DNA of 64,000 bases from Plectrocnemia conspersa (Eukaryota; Arthropoda; Insecta; Trichoptera; Polycentropodidae), in contig VTFK01000222.1 in NCBI GenBank assembly GCA_009617715.1, positions 62,001-126,000 of the forward strand, written 5' to 3'. Shown in pieces: positions 1-10,513 of this stretch (its first letter is position 1; each line of letters opens with the position of its first letter). A model generated the notes under the pieces. That model worked only from the letters and a program-made list of their open reading frames with translations. It was not told the origin of the DNA and ran no database searches. The position numbers and the translations under genes are program-made.

Positions 1-330
1 AACAACATTCAAGCCTCAACGCTGAAAAAAAATTGTGATGAAAATGAGAATCAAGAGCAATTGCATTTTCGGCCCATTCACCGAACGTACGATGCACACG
101 ATAATCAAGCAGCTTCAACTCTTGCACGAGCTGGATCTTGTAAGAACGTAAACCAAGATCTTTCCGCAAAATCTTTCATAAAGTGGATGGACACAGCTCC
201 AATTGCTGTGCATAATGGCGAATCGACTTATTCGGGTCCACCTCAATACTACTTCGGTGCGCACTGTACGACGTCTCTGCGGATGCGTATTATCAATTAG
301 AGTATGCGTGGTGCGAAAACGATCCATGGT
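1..330 (-). pseudogene. IS630-Tc1-mariner transposase fragment (N-terminal half), cut by window edge
   Basis: Read on the minus strand from about 330 down to 1, two overlapping frames give the DNA-binding half of a transposase. RTVRTE comes first, then SIRHYAQQLEL, an in-frame stop, KILRKDL, GLRSYKIQLVQEL and HRTFGEWAE. This order (helix-turn-helix, then the KIQLVQEL segment, then the FxxWA segment) is characteristic of a Tc1/mariner-like family common in insects. The frameshift near 200 and the stop show that it is dead. The DDE/D catalytic domain would lie to the left, outside the window. The last residues before the edge are too degraded to align. The family-level call is firm; the subfamily is not. 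Confidence 0.88.
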
Positions 331-350
331 TATTGGAATTATTTGCTCGT

Positions 351-380
351 ATGAATGTTTATGTCGACATAAACGTTCAT
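351..380. repeat. 30-bp palindrome with one mismatched pair
   Basis: The arms are symmetric about GTCGAC; only the pair 356/375 fails to match. It lies just upstream of the transposase fragment and could be part of that element's 5' region. Confidence 0.7.
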
Positions 381-779
381 ATTCATATCGCAAATCAGCT
401 GATAATTATCAAATGGCTGTCGCTGGAAAATGTGTTGCCAGCTTAAAAAACAAACCTAAAAAAACATCATGTACATATAGGTAGTTTTTTTAAAGGTTTT
501 TTGTTATTTGTACTATTTGCATTTTTATTTTAGGCTGAATTTATGAAGTTATTTCATTTTGATCTATCTCAGCGTTTTTTTTATCGAATAGTTTATAATT
601 TATATGGCAAAGACATTCTTTTTTTTTGTTAATGGCTATTTACTTCTCTTCGATGTTTTGTATTTTTTTCAGATGCCTTGTATATTATTGTAATCGTTAT
701 TTTTTATTTTCTAATTTGTACTCTTATATAGCTTTTCTTCTGTATTTTATCTCTTGTAAAGAGTTTCGAGTATTTTTTG
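381..779. other. AT/T-rich spacer
   Basis: Long T-runs and low-complexity AT sequence. I see no gene or recognisable repeat here. Confidence 0.5.
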
Positions 780-1060
780 CGGAATATATAACAAAATCTC
801 ATAGAACCAATTGGAAAACGGCGACCAATTTATTTTGTGCGATAAGTCGTGCGGTTGTCAAGTCGGCTGTCGATTGAATGAATTGACGCTCCGCACCGTA
901 GTGTGGCCAACCACTGAATATTGTGGTTATTTAGATGTGCGATTTGAGAAATGCCTTTCCCTCACGGTAATCCCATTAATCAGATCCCTGAATAGTCCGT
1001 GGAGCGATAGTTATGTTGATGCAATTAGCCACTGGGTTGTAAAGTTGTTGCTGTTGTCAT
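780..1060. other. GC-richer island (candidate regulatory sequence)
   Basis: A complex, non-repetitive stretch between AT-rich flanks, open in one frame for 83 codons but with no recognisable protein. It contains CCACTGAATATTGTGG, a near-palindrome at about 911, and an ATTAG homeodomain-like core near 1023. The regulatory role is inferred from composition only. Confidence 0.35.
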
Positions 1061-1094
1061 AGATAAATATATTTTTTAAAGTAGAAAATCATAT

Positions 1095-1325
1095 GGCAAC
1101 GGAAAGTGACGGATGGCAATTAGACATATGTTGAGCTGCTGCAATAGTATTTTATTTAAGATCTGAAGTTACATGTTATTTATATAAATTAATAAGTGGC
1201 TGTGCGAGCTCGCCGAGTCGCAAAGAAAAACTGTGTCCGTGACGCCAGTGTTACCAGAGTGCCGCCAGGTTTTGGGCATAACAAAACCTAAATAAATACA
1301 TATATAAATAGGCATCCCTACACTT
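1095..1325 (+). repeat. Direct repeat, copy A, ending in a TATA box
   Basis: Shares an ordered series of blocks with 1468-1655: a GTGACGG-TGGCAATTA block, then AAGTTACATG-TATTTATATA, then GTGCGAG-CGCC, then AGTTTTGG-CATAA and CTAAATAAATA, and finally TATATAAATA. The spacing is about 350 bp. It may be two copies of a short transposon end, or a duplicated promoter segment. Confidence 0.75.
1303..1310 (+). promoter_or_regulatory. TATA-box-like TATAAATA
   Basis: At the 3' end of repeat copy A, with a TTTCATC possible initiator about 25 nt downstream. No gene is recognisable downstream. Confidence 0.3.
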
Positions 1326-1467
1326 GTTTCATCGGCAGTTAAATATTTAGCGTTAAATCATGGATCGAGAAAAGTTGATTTGATAATATGAAAGGGGTTT
1401 TTTCATAAAATAGGTTGTCAATAAGATGGGGAAATATTGAAAACAATGTTTTAATTACAGTATTTTG

Positions 1468-1655
1468 GCGACGGGAGGTGACGGGTGGCAATTACATACA
1501 GAATGAATTGATTAAGTTACATGGTATTTATATACAGAGAAAACGGCGGGGCCCGCACCGGCGTGCGAGTCCGCCAGCGTCGACAAGAGAAGAGAGTTGC
1601 CAAGTTTTGGCCATAATGAAATCTAAATAAATATATATAAATAAGCTCCCTACAG
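1468..1655 (+). repeat. Direct repeat, copy B, ending in a TATA box
   Basis: Second, diverged copy of the repeat at 1095-1325 in the same orientation, with indels in its GC-rich middle (GGCGGGGCCCGCACCGG near 1544). It ends with TATATAAATAAG and a CTCCCTACA block like that of copy A. Confidence 0.75.
1636..1643 (+). promoter_or_regulatory. TATA-box-like TATAAATA in copy B
   Basis: Same relative position as the TATA-like box of copy A, so the duplicated unit carries its own core-promoter-like word. No downstream gene is visible. Confidence 0.3.
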
Positions 1656-1659
1656 TATG

Positions 1660-2690
1660 CTCTTTACTCAATCACAAAATCAATTACATAGCACGTAATT
1701 AATTAATAAAAGTAAAAAATACACAATAGACAAGAAACAATAATGCAAACTACAAAAACATTTGTACTTAACAAAGCTTCACAGGAGATAACGGATATTT
1801 GTATATGAATATCTACAAACGAAATTTTGTCGCAAATGAAGCTGTTGTATACAAAATAATTGTAGCATGGAAGAATAGGTAAAAAAAGTGCTCGGGTCGA
1901 GTGAAAAATATTTACCGAACGATAAATCTTCCGCTGCATGTGCTGAGAAACTGTGTCGCTCAGCTTGACAAGCGCAGAATTCCTCAGCAAACTTAATTGC
2001 AAAAATACAGAAAAAGGAAGCATTAAGCATACAAAAGAAAATCATATGTAACCAATACAGTGGTCGTTATTTCAAGCGGTTTTTTTTTGTATAAATTAAA
2101 TTTGATGCAATTCCCTCGAAATGGTGAATTACAGGAGTAGGTCTTTTGCGCCGGAGATTTTCAGAGGAAGAGGCACATAATTTAAATTTTCGGATCTGTT
2201 TAATAAACAGTAATTAGAGATCTCAAGATGTGAGATCAACAACGACTTATATCAGCAGTATATGCAGTGCTATAGCGCAGAAATGATCCAGATAAATCCA
2301 TGTCATCATACGACGATCTACGCGGTTAGACACTGTTTCGAAAAATCGTATAAATCCGCGTTTTAAAAACTGTGTTATTATGGTTGTTTCCTTTCGAGTG
2401 AAACTCACAAGATTTTGAGCGCATATGTGTCAGTGAAACGTAACTGTTACGCTGATAACGCTGGGCAAATTAGCTATATGTTTTTTTCATAATGATTTGT
2501 TTTTACTCATACTATTCAAAGATTTATCTCATATTATGCAAAGGCATTTTATTAAGTTGTGTATATAATATGTATGTATGTACACAAGTAAATATATTTT
2601 CATTAAGGCCGTATTTTAAAACGTATTTTAGGCTTAAACTTTGACTTTTGAAGTTTTTTTACGAATACATTCAACGGAAAGTTACTTAAT
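1660..2690. other. AT-rich spacer
   Basis: Minus-strand frames of 88-106 codons overlap each other here with leucine/phenylalanine-rich, low-complexity products and no recognised motif. 2120-2340 is somewhat GC-richer. I see no gene. Confidence 0.45.
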
Positions 2691-3040
2691 GTGTTTGTTT
2701 AAATAATCGATCGAGTTTCGAGCCTTTTTTGCTCTCCCGCTTTAACCGGTTTGCCTTTGCTCCTCGCCTTCGTTAAGAGCAGTTGTAGAAAATTTATGAT
2801 AACACAAAAGTTTGCGAATCTCGAGACGAAATGGAAATGCTCAAGTTTCGCAACGAGTTTTGTCCTTTCGCGACTGGCTCCCGCCTCGGGTTGTTACTGT
2901 TGTGTATTCTCGCATAAAGGCAATATGTCGACTCGGATTTTCACAAACATAATTAAAAAAGATGGAAAACTTTATAGACTTGTCGACACTCTTCAGTGTA
3001 ATTACTGCTGTAAGAATAAGTTGATCACACTAGTATTGAC
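2690..3040. other. GC-richer island with Forkhead-like site
   Basis: Complex sequence that starts with TGTTTGTTTAAATA at about 2691 (Forkhead-like). It continues with CpG-containing words such as CTCGAGACGAAA and GCCTCGGG. A 99-codon open frame (2751-3050) encodes nothing recognisable. Candidate conserved regulatory element. Confidence 0.35.
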
Positions 3041-3879
3041 AACAAGATAACTTTTAATTCGAGCAATGAAATTATATATAAATGGCTTAGTTTAAGTTTA
3101 AGATTTGTCAAGTACAAAATCATTTAGAAGAATTGAAATTTATTCACAGGTTATTATAGAAGTAGACAGTCTAAGAGATTCTTTTTCAATAATAGTAACA
3201 TTCATACGAATATAAAAGTCAGAAAAATTAGCTTACATTTGGGTGAACTCTTGTGATTTCAATCTTCCTAACAGATCACATTCACACTTCTTCAGAAAAA
3301 ACTTTGATTTCTTCGCAGAACTTTGATTTGATGCATACATTACATTCTTTCCCCTCTTTGTTGCATCCCCTGATATGCTATTCTGCACCCTTTGGGGGTA
3401 CGACACCTTAAGTTGGAGCCCCTATGATAAAGAAAACCAACGCTTCCATAATACAAAAACTGGGTATCTAAGAACGACTATCGGCGATCGTACTTTGCGC
3501 CTTGCTTTATTTGATAAATGCTTAAAAAATCTATTAAAATGAAGCCTATGCCAAGAAAAGAAACTGGAATAAAACTAATAACAAAGCCACTGAAAAGTAT
3601 AATTAATAAGAATTATAATTAAAATACTTATGAATAACACTCATTGACAAAAAAATATATTAAACCATTAAAATTCATAGTAGTTCCTTCGTAGACAACT
3701 TAAAACGAGCAATGCATGTAGGTGAAATATGAAGACTAAGATACTACTGAAGTAGTAAACCGCTAAAAAGACCACGACTACGCTGAGGGGTTGAAGTAGC
3801 TTCACAGTCGGTGGGAGGAGGAAGTATCACGTTTGGTATTTTTAATTACACTACCAAATAAGCGAATCCGTTGAAAATT
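3041..3879. other. AT-rich spacer
   Basis: 3340-3425 holds a GC-richer patch, CCCTTTGGGGGTACGACACC, which looks like a transposon scrap, but no partner or coding trace was found. Otherwise featureless. Confidence 0.4.
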
Positions 3880-4330
3880 TGGTTACCTCATTTTGGGGTC
3901 AATTAACTCTAAGCACCACAAATATGCACAAGGCAGGTATAGCGTCTCGGCGCACAATCTATTTTCGTGTCCGCCAGATAAGTTCGCATCCGGGACGGAT
4001 TCCGGCAAAGTCACTTTGAATGTGTGGAAGCCACGAGTTCGCGGAAGCGTTAAATCAAGGCTCAGATCCGAAGAAGTCTCACGGGGTTGCCACCTTTTTT
4101 GCCGGTTGCCGACCCTCATTTGAGCGTGTAACTAAAGCCCGGGAGATCGGGGCTAGTTCAAATATTTGACCTTGTTAATAGGCCACCCTTGGGTCCGACT
4201 CTCCTTCCCCTAAACTCACCCGCCCTTCCGCGGGCGAACATTGTATCTTCTGGCCGACCATGTTTAATTAGATCTTATTCGCAAACTTATACGGCTATTC
4301 GCCGGCCGCAGAGGGTTGAAAAAAAAACGT
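3880..4330. other. GC-rich island
   Basis: One of the most GC-rich stretches of the left half. Both strands stay open for about 77 codons (3883-4123) without a recognisable domain. It contains CCGCGGG and GCCGGCCGC patches. The openness of several frames at once is a compositional effect, so I do not call a gene. Confidence 0.35.
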
Positions 4331-6179
4331 TGATTTGTTACGATGTTACATATAATCTAAGTCATGGGTATACAACATATTGGAATAATAATAAGCTGTA
4401 TCGATTAATACAATTTTATTATTAGTTGATGGCTATGACTAAAACTTGAAATCTATTCTCAAAGTCCTGTGACAAAGTAGCAATTTGGTTCATATGGTGT
4501 TTTAAAGCAAATTATTATATAACTAATTCATTACTGTTTAAAATATATAATTTATAAGGTATTTCTCAAATTAGAAATGCGTGATAAAAATATTTAAATA
4601 TATATTAATATCAGTAACGTAGCTAGTGTTTGTGCTGTCCGGGGCGATCCTTAACTTGGCCCCCCTTCATACAATTATCTTTTAGGGGTGATTGACCGCA
4701 CGGCCAATGAGATCTAGTAAGACTTTTTATTTATATATTTACATGAGTGTGACGGAAGATTATCGGCGAGACATTTCTTCCAAGTGGTAGTAAAGTAGCC
4801 ACTTGGAACGTGGTTTCTCTTAAGGCGTGAACACATTTTGCGTGTTCAAAAAGCGATGCAATTGGTTTGTCAACATCCTCATCTGCGATTCGCCAGGGCT
4901 GTCTTGCATGATCAATATAAAATATGTGATACTTAATCACATCGTGGTAGACTACAGCGACACGGGCAGACGCTGGAGAGACAACATGGCAGACTCAGGG
5001 AGATTCACACAGACACTGACAAAGGCTCATCGAAACAATATATATCACAGCAGATAAATTCAACACACCACTATCTAACTTCCAGGAACAATATTCGTGA
5101 TACGACCGTATTTCTATACTGTGGCAAATTTAACATATTAACAGAGTGGGATCATAGTGTTCTTATGATTATTCAATGTCATTAAATATAACAAGATAAA
5201 CATGTAATAAAGGAGTAAAATAAATGTATGTTAATTTTATGTTAAGGGTCTGATAGAAATTAATTTATATCACATAGAACAATATGAAAAATCGTGTTTA
5301 ATACTACAAACCGGTTCGTGGAACTAATTTAGTTCGTGGGTATGAGGACCCATTGTAATTATAAATTGTTGGAGTTGCCGGTGATTTAATCATTTTAATC
5401 TAATAAAATTTATTATGTAAATAAGGACGTTCATAATATTAACTATCATTGCACATGAATTTCCTTGATGTACATACATATATTATGTAATATTTTATGA
5501 GACAGTAATTATACATCATCATCCACTAGTTTTATTAGTACTTTTTCACAATCAATGCTGAATCATCAGCAGTAGCAGCAAATGTAGTCATACTAACAAA
5601 AAAATATACAAAAGGAAACCGAAAATAAATCAAAGTACGGCAAGATGAGGGGTGACTCATTGATGGAAATTTCGATTACGCATACTAATCTCTGATTTTT
5701 TCCCCTCAGACTTCCTATTCCTCAATAGGTGACACAAGAACGATAAAGCGTCATTCTAATCGTCGCCGAAGATGAATTAACGAGTCGTGCATTACAGAAA
5801 GGGTCTACTAAAATTATAGTAAATTCTTAAACTACAGATGTTTTGGAATTTTAGGCGTGATTTGTACAACATTTAGTGCACTATATATGTAACATAGTGT
5901 TCAATATTATAAAATACAACAATATAACACTTATTTGTATATTTGATTAGACTGATTTAAAATAGTATGTTTTTATGGTAAATTCTAGATCCACACTATT
6001 CTAATACTTAATATTTTTTGGGATAAGATTTATATTTTTAAATCATACTAATTATATTTTACATAGGTGATAAATAAAGAAAACATTCGGTTAATTTATG
6101 CTACTTTTGTGTAATGTGAGCGGATACAAATTTTAATTAGCTAAAGCATTTCATTTTATCAACAATAACAGGCAGTTGC
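4331..6179. other. AT-rich spacer with minor GC patches
   Basis: 4640-5060 is somewhat GC-richer (TGTCCGGGGCGATCC near 4636, CAACATGGCAGAC near 4982). No domain, terminal repeat or duplicated target was found. The rest is AT-rich. Confidence 0.4.
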
Positions 6180-6560
6180 AGAAGTTTTTAGAAACTTATG
6201 ACGATTGATCGCGATATCCAGAACTCCTTATGCTGGATATAATTTGTCGCACAACTTTTTTTTTAACTCGATCGTCCGATATCTACTTCATTGCTATGAA
6301 CAGTCTGACGTTATCTGTAATCGCTTTCCAACGACTGGTAAACCGCATTATCTACTGAAGAGACTTTTCATTTCGCGAAATGAAAATGTCGAACTTTTAC
6401 TGCCAGATAAGAAATCTGGTTTATTTTTATTGAAACGTTGCAAATTGCGTTCGGCAAAGAGTTCCAGAGTCGTCTCATTTAAATGTTTGCTGCAAAATTT
6501 GAATCAAAATACCTATTCTGCAGTACTTTCTGTTGCATTTACCCTAGTTTGAATTAATAC
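6180..6560 (+). other. Island with a 115-codon open frame and nested palindromes
   Basis: An open frame (6205-6552) encodes a product I do not recognise. More striking are a 22-bp perfect palindrome at 6365-6386 centred on TTTCGCGAAA, and 20 bp later a CCAGAT-AAGAA-ATCTGG hairpin (6403-6419). I read the island as candidate regulatory DNA rather than as an exon. Confidence 0.35.
6365..6386. repeat. 22-bp perfect palindrome
   Basis: Symmetric about the CG step at 6375-6376 with core CATTTCGCGAAATG. It could be a dimeric DNA-binding site or a cruciform seed. Confidence 0.8.
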
Positions 6561-7429
6561 ATATAAAATTTGTGATTTTAATTAATATTACTAATATAAA
6601 AAGCACACGGATCCTAACAGAGGTTCGCTAAATTTGATTATTAACTATTTTGCAATTTTATGTAAGAATACCATTTGATGATGTAGAAAGTTATAAGTTA
6701 TAACTCTTACACGAGTGTCAGACTGTTTGAAACCACTTGCATTTTTATTTCGTAAAGGTTATATTCACAATATGATCTTTGTTCTGCGTTTGAGGTCAAG
6801 AGAATTACATGAAAAAAATATAATAACCATCACAAAATGAGTTTTTAAACATAAAGAAAGAGAAGGATAAAGCTTATGTTTAAACAGCGTAGTTGCCTTT
6901 TGTGATTTATAAGCAGTGTTATTGTATTCAACATGATTGTATACTCTTATTATTTTGTATCAAAATAAAATGTTTCCAATTGAAATAAATACTAACTGTT
7001 AAGTAAAAAAGTTTTTATTTGATATAAAAACAAAGAAAAAGGGGAGAGTTGTTATGGTTTTTTTCTTGGAGCTTATATTATAAGCTAAATTAAGGGTTTA
7101 AAATAATAGCAAAACGTAATAGATTAACCATTACTGTGAAAAATGTACATGACAGAATATGTTTGATCTATTTAATTATGTATCTTTTAAAGCAATAACA
7201 TATAAAATATTTCATTAATACCTAGAATAAGGGAGATAGTTTCTATGCAATAATTAAATAGTCAACAATTTAAAGATTTTTTCGCTGTTCTACTGTGAAA
7301 TAAATGTGTTACATAAATTTGTTCAATTAAAAAAACTAGAAACTCTACTGTTAAAATTTAACTTATCAATATCAGTTAAGTTGTATTAATTCCCTACGTA
7401 TTTTTCGAAGTAAAATTCGCTGGTGGCGA
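6561..7429. other. AT-rich spacer
   Basis: Low-complexity AT sequence. No gene, repeat pair or terminal repeat noticed. Confidence 0.5.
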
Positions 7430-7597
7430 ACAGGATTTAACAAGTGGCGTTCAAAACTCAGTCGAAGATCATCACTAAAGGATCCCGGAGACGATCAATC
7501 GCGATTGAATGGTTTCGATCGATGCTGCGTCAATCGCCATGACTCACTCGGTTTGTTGCGTCGTCGAAGGAAGTCGTATCGAATCTGTCAAATTTTT
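7430..7597. other. GC-richer island with a 14-bp palindrome
   Basis: Contains the perfect palindrome TCAATCGCGATTGA (7495-7508) and several TCGATCGATG-type words. It abuts the left arm of the large inverted repeat. Confidence 0.4.
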
Positions 7598-7822
7598 CTG
7601 ATACAATCCTGAGTAATCCGGGACGGTTGATAATCCTGAATCTAGTACCTGCCGATCTGTCAATATGATTTCGAACGCAGATATGGCATTTCTTGCAATT
7701 ATTCTTGCGGTTTCTACTCAGAAAAAAATTGAAAAGAATCAGACGTTGGTACAAATGAGCCCGATGATTATAAAAATACTATTGTTGCACAAAAATAAAT
7801 AAATAATAAGTTAGTAATTGGT
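7598..7822 (+). repeat. Left arm of a large inverted repeat
   Basis: About 225 bp, highly similar to the reverse complement of 8224-8444. Shared blocks include GGGACGGTTGATAA, CTAGTACCTGCC, TTTCTTGCAATTA and ACTATTGTTGCACAA. See the right arm for interpretation. Confidence 0.9.
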
Positions 7823-8223
7823 AAGTATTACCGGTTTATAAGTCCATACAATGTTTGTAATGCAATAGTTGACTTTCCATAATACAGGAAAATATAAATA
7901 TATACAGCAATATATCACGCTCGGGCATGACCGCTGCTCATGCGAACATGCTAGAGACTAAAAACGGTCACAATGCGCAGGCGCACAATCTACGTTAATG
8001 ACAAGAATTATGAAAATTTTGATTGACGGGTGGTCCAAACAGTCCAAATTAGGACCATTGCTGTTTATAATATACAATTTAATTTATTTAGTGTTTAGTG
8101 TATAAACAATTATCTATAATAGCTAAATAAATTATTAAAATGAACGTTCTCTTTTAATTTTTGAATACTTCCTCACACGTTTTCATTATTATCATTTCCA
8201 ATGTATGAGGAGCAAATTCATAC
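7823..8223. other. Loop between inverted-repeat arms
   Basis: About 400 bp, AT-rich except for a GC-richer patch at 7918-8050 (CGGGCATGACCGC, AATGCGCAGGCGCACAAT). No transposase trace is seen. Confidence 0.5.
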
Positions 8224-8444
8224 CAATTACTAAGTTATTATTTATTTATTATTGTGCAACAATAGTATTTTTATAATCATTGGGCTCAATTTGTACTAAC
8301 GTCTGATACTTTTTAATTTTTTTCTGACTAGAAACCGCAAGAGTAATTGCAAGAAATGTCATATCTGCGTCCAAAATCATCCTGACAGATTGGCAGGTAC
8401 TAGAATAAGGGTTATCAACCGTCCCAGATTTCCCAGGATTGTAT
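8224..8444 (-). repeat. Right arm of a large inverted repeat
   Basis: The pair (7598-8444, about 850 bp overall) could be a non-autonomous transposon with very long terminal repeats, or two element copies in opposite orientation. Both arms carry a short open stretch reading ...ADM-FLAI-LAVS-QKKI... that stops within about 45 residues. I could not assign it to a family. No target-site duplication is evident outside the arms. Confidence 0.9.
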
Positions 8445-8989
8445 ATAATTTTATAATTTTAAATATAATTTTACTAACACCTTAAATAAATTATATTTTT
8501 ACTAGTAAAAAATTATATTTACCGGGGAAAATGTATTCCGATATGATTTTACCGTAGTGTAAGTAAAAATATATTTTAACATACAAAAATATAATTAATT
8601 TAAAAATATTTCAAAGATTTTAATAAAACATTTTTTTACTCGTGATTACCTCCATTATATATACACGAATAGCCGTGTTTATTATATAAATATTAAAAAA
8701 TTCCCCCACTATTAGCTTCAACTAATTAAATCCATTTATTTTCACCTTTAAAAATAACACCTGATTAAATATGTATTACTTTTAATATAAATCTATTAAG
8801 GCAATTTGCATAGCTTCATCTCGCTGTTCCATTTGCTATTTAAAATTCAAATATCTAAAGCAGAAAAATATAAACACGTCTCATTATTATGCGACACAGC
8901 TGTCGGCCTACCTATACACCACCATTTGAGTACATGGAGTGAATACTCTCAAAAATAAAATTTATAATTTATCTTACAGAATCCTACCC
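8445..8989. other. AT-rich spacer
   Basis: Low-complexity AT sequence without a recognisable feature. Confidence 0.5.
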
Positions 8990-9300
8990 ACCCATTTTGA
9001 GCTCCCTCTGCTGTCGCCGCAGGTTTGCTTTCGATCAAAATAATTATTATTCAAATGTATTCGTAGCTTTACATTTTCGAATTGTTCAGTTTGGAATCTT
9101 AGATCGGTTTCAGCTTTCGGTCAGTGGTCCACTAAATTTCGACATATTCCATCTTTGTTTGAATTGTCGCTCGAGTGCATTTAGGTATCACACGATTATG
9201 TGGCAGAGTGAAGTGTAATTCACCTGAGGTTATACGCTTCGCCACGCTCCTTTGGAAACTATCCAATACCACACACAAACATGCCTCTCCCTAGAACATA
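8990..9300. other. GC-richer island
   Basis: Complex sequence with GAGCTCCCTCTGC at the left and an AATAATTATTATT homeodomain-like stretch at about 9040. A 73-codon frame here is unrecognised. Candidate regulatory island. Confidence 0.3.
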
Positions 9301-9959
9301 CATATGTATATTAATATAAAGATATTATGTAATCGTTTACTTTGAAAGTCTTTGATTATGTAGACATTAGAGTTTAATCATAACAATTTATATAATTTAA
9401 AATATCTTTAATACTCTTTTCCTTAATATTTTTTGACATTTCATCAATTACCAAGTTACAATAGGCAAAGACGATCTTCTACACTATATCTACATTCCTT
9501 ACAATTGAGTAAAACAACATTTTTGATGAAAAAAGTCTCTGATTTATTACGATTTGGCAGAAAACGTTGTCTTCTAAATTTTTTAAAATGATTGTATTAG
9601 ATTTTAATCTTGATTTGAGTGTTATAACACAGTGCGTTAGAAAATTTACCGCAAGAATTTTTTATCTGAGAAGATAAGACTTGAAAGTTTTAAAGAGAGT
9701 CAGCTGTGTATATAATAAACAAAGGAAATATTTTAAATTATAATAATAAATAATTATAAAAATAAAAATTGAATTTGCTTCGTTGCTTTCCGAGGCACCG
9801 GTAATGCGTTCTGTTGTTTCGACCAATGAAAAATAAGCATTAAAATATAAAACAAGATGGCCGACACGACCGTGACAACAGTTTAAAATAATTATTATTT
9901 AATAATAAAATTTTGCTACGCAACAATAATTTTCATTATCTCGTCATTTCACTGAATAC
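9301..9959. other. AT-rich spacer with one YY1/PHO-like word
   Basis: AAGATGGCC at 9854-9862 matches the PHO/YY1 consensus core on the minus strand. Otherwise AT-rich without features. Confidence 0.35.
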
Positions 9960-10153
9960 AAATAATCGGATTGCAAATTAACTAGGTGTGTTATAACAAT
10001 GAAAATTAAATATATACATAATGTGTTGAGGCTAAGAAGAAAACATTGATTAAACTAGATAAACAATCATAAAAAAATCTTCGTAATGAAATCTTCAAAT
10101 TTTGACTTCCCGCCGACGGACTCCGTTGCCGAAAAGTGAGTTCTTCTTTTTAT
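9960..10153 (+). repeat. Tandem repeat unit 1 (194 bp) with a short ATG-exon-like segment
   Basis: First unit of a tandem duplication; the AATAATCGGATTGCAAATTA block recurs 194 bp later. Near its end an ATG at 10086 opens a 50-nt segment encoding MKSSNFDFPPTDSVAE plus two bases. It runs directly into AAGTGAGTT, a good 5' splice donor at 10136. No later exon can be paired with it by eye. Confidence 0.9.
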
Positions 10154-10350
10154 AAATAATCGGATTGCAAATTAACTAGGTGTGTTATAACTATGAAAAT
10201 TACATATATACGTAATGTGTTTAGGATAAGAAGAATACATTGATTAAATTAGATAAACAATCATAAAACCATCTTCGTAATGGAATCTTCAAATTTTGAA
10301 TTCCCGTCGCCGGACTCCGAGGCCGAAAAGTGAGTTTTTGTTTTTATATT
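10154..10350 (+). repeat. Tandem repeat unit 2 with a short ATG-exon-like segment
   Basis: Repeats unit 1 at high identity. The ATG at 10280 opens the same 50-nt segment, now encoding MESSNFEFPSPDSEAE, ending at a GTGAGT donor at 10330. Length and donor are preserved. Within the 16 shared codons the differences mostly change the amino acid, which argues against strong protein constraint. It could be the first exon of an unknown gene or transposon, duplicated in place. Confidence 0.9.
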
Positions 10351-10399
10351 ACATAAACATTATCATTGCTTCCAATTTAATGCACATATACGTTAGATT

Positions 10400-10490
10400 T
10401 TAGGAATTGCAAATAAACCAGTTATGTTTTAAACGTGAACGTGTAATATATCCTTAGTATGTATGAGGATTGAAAGTTAATGTCGATTAA
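10400..10490 (+). repeat. Degenerate third repeat unit
   Basis: GGAATTGCAAATAAACCAG followed by a ...GTTTTAAACGTGAA...GTATGTATGAGGATTG... series parallels the first half of units 1 and 2, but the ATG segment is gone. It is followed at 10492-10513 by CTGTCGCAGTGGGAACG, the same word found at the centre of the 18.4-kb palindrome. Confidence 0.65.
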
Positions 10491-10513
10491 ATCGGCGCTG
10501 TCGCAGTGGGAAC

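Noticed and set aside
1703..2045. Cys/Phe-rich minus-strand frames as a small secreted protein
   Set aside because: Two overlapping frames of equal quality in AT-rich DNA with no signal peptide pattern or motif support in either.
3883..4123. Overlapping open frames on both strands as a gene
   Set aside because: Simultaneous openness reflects local GC content. Neither product is recognisable.
4620..4700. CCGGGGCG...GGCCCCCC patch as a transposon terminus
   Set aside because: No inverted partner, target duplication or coding trace nearby.
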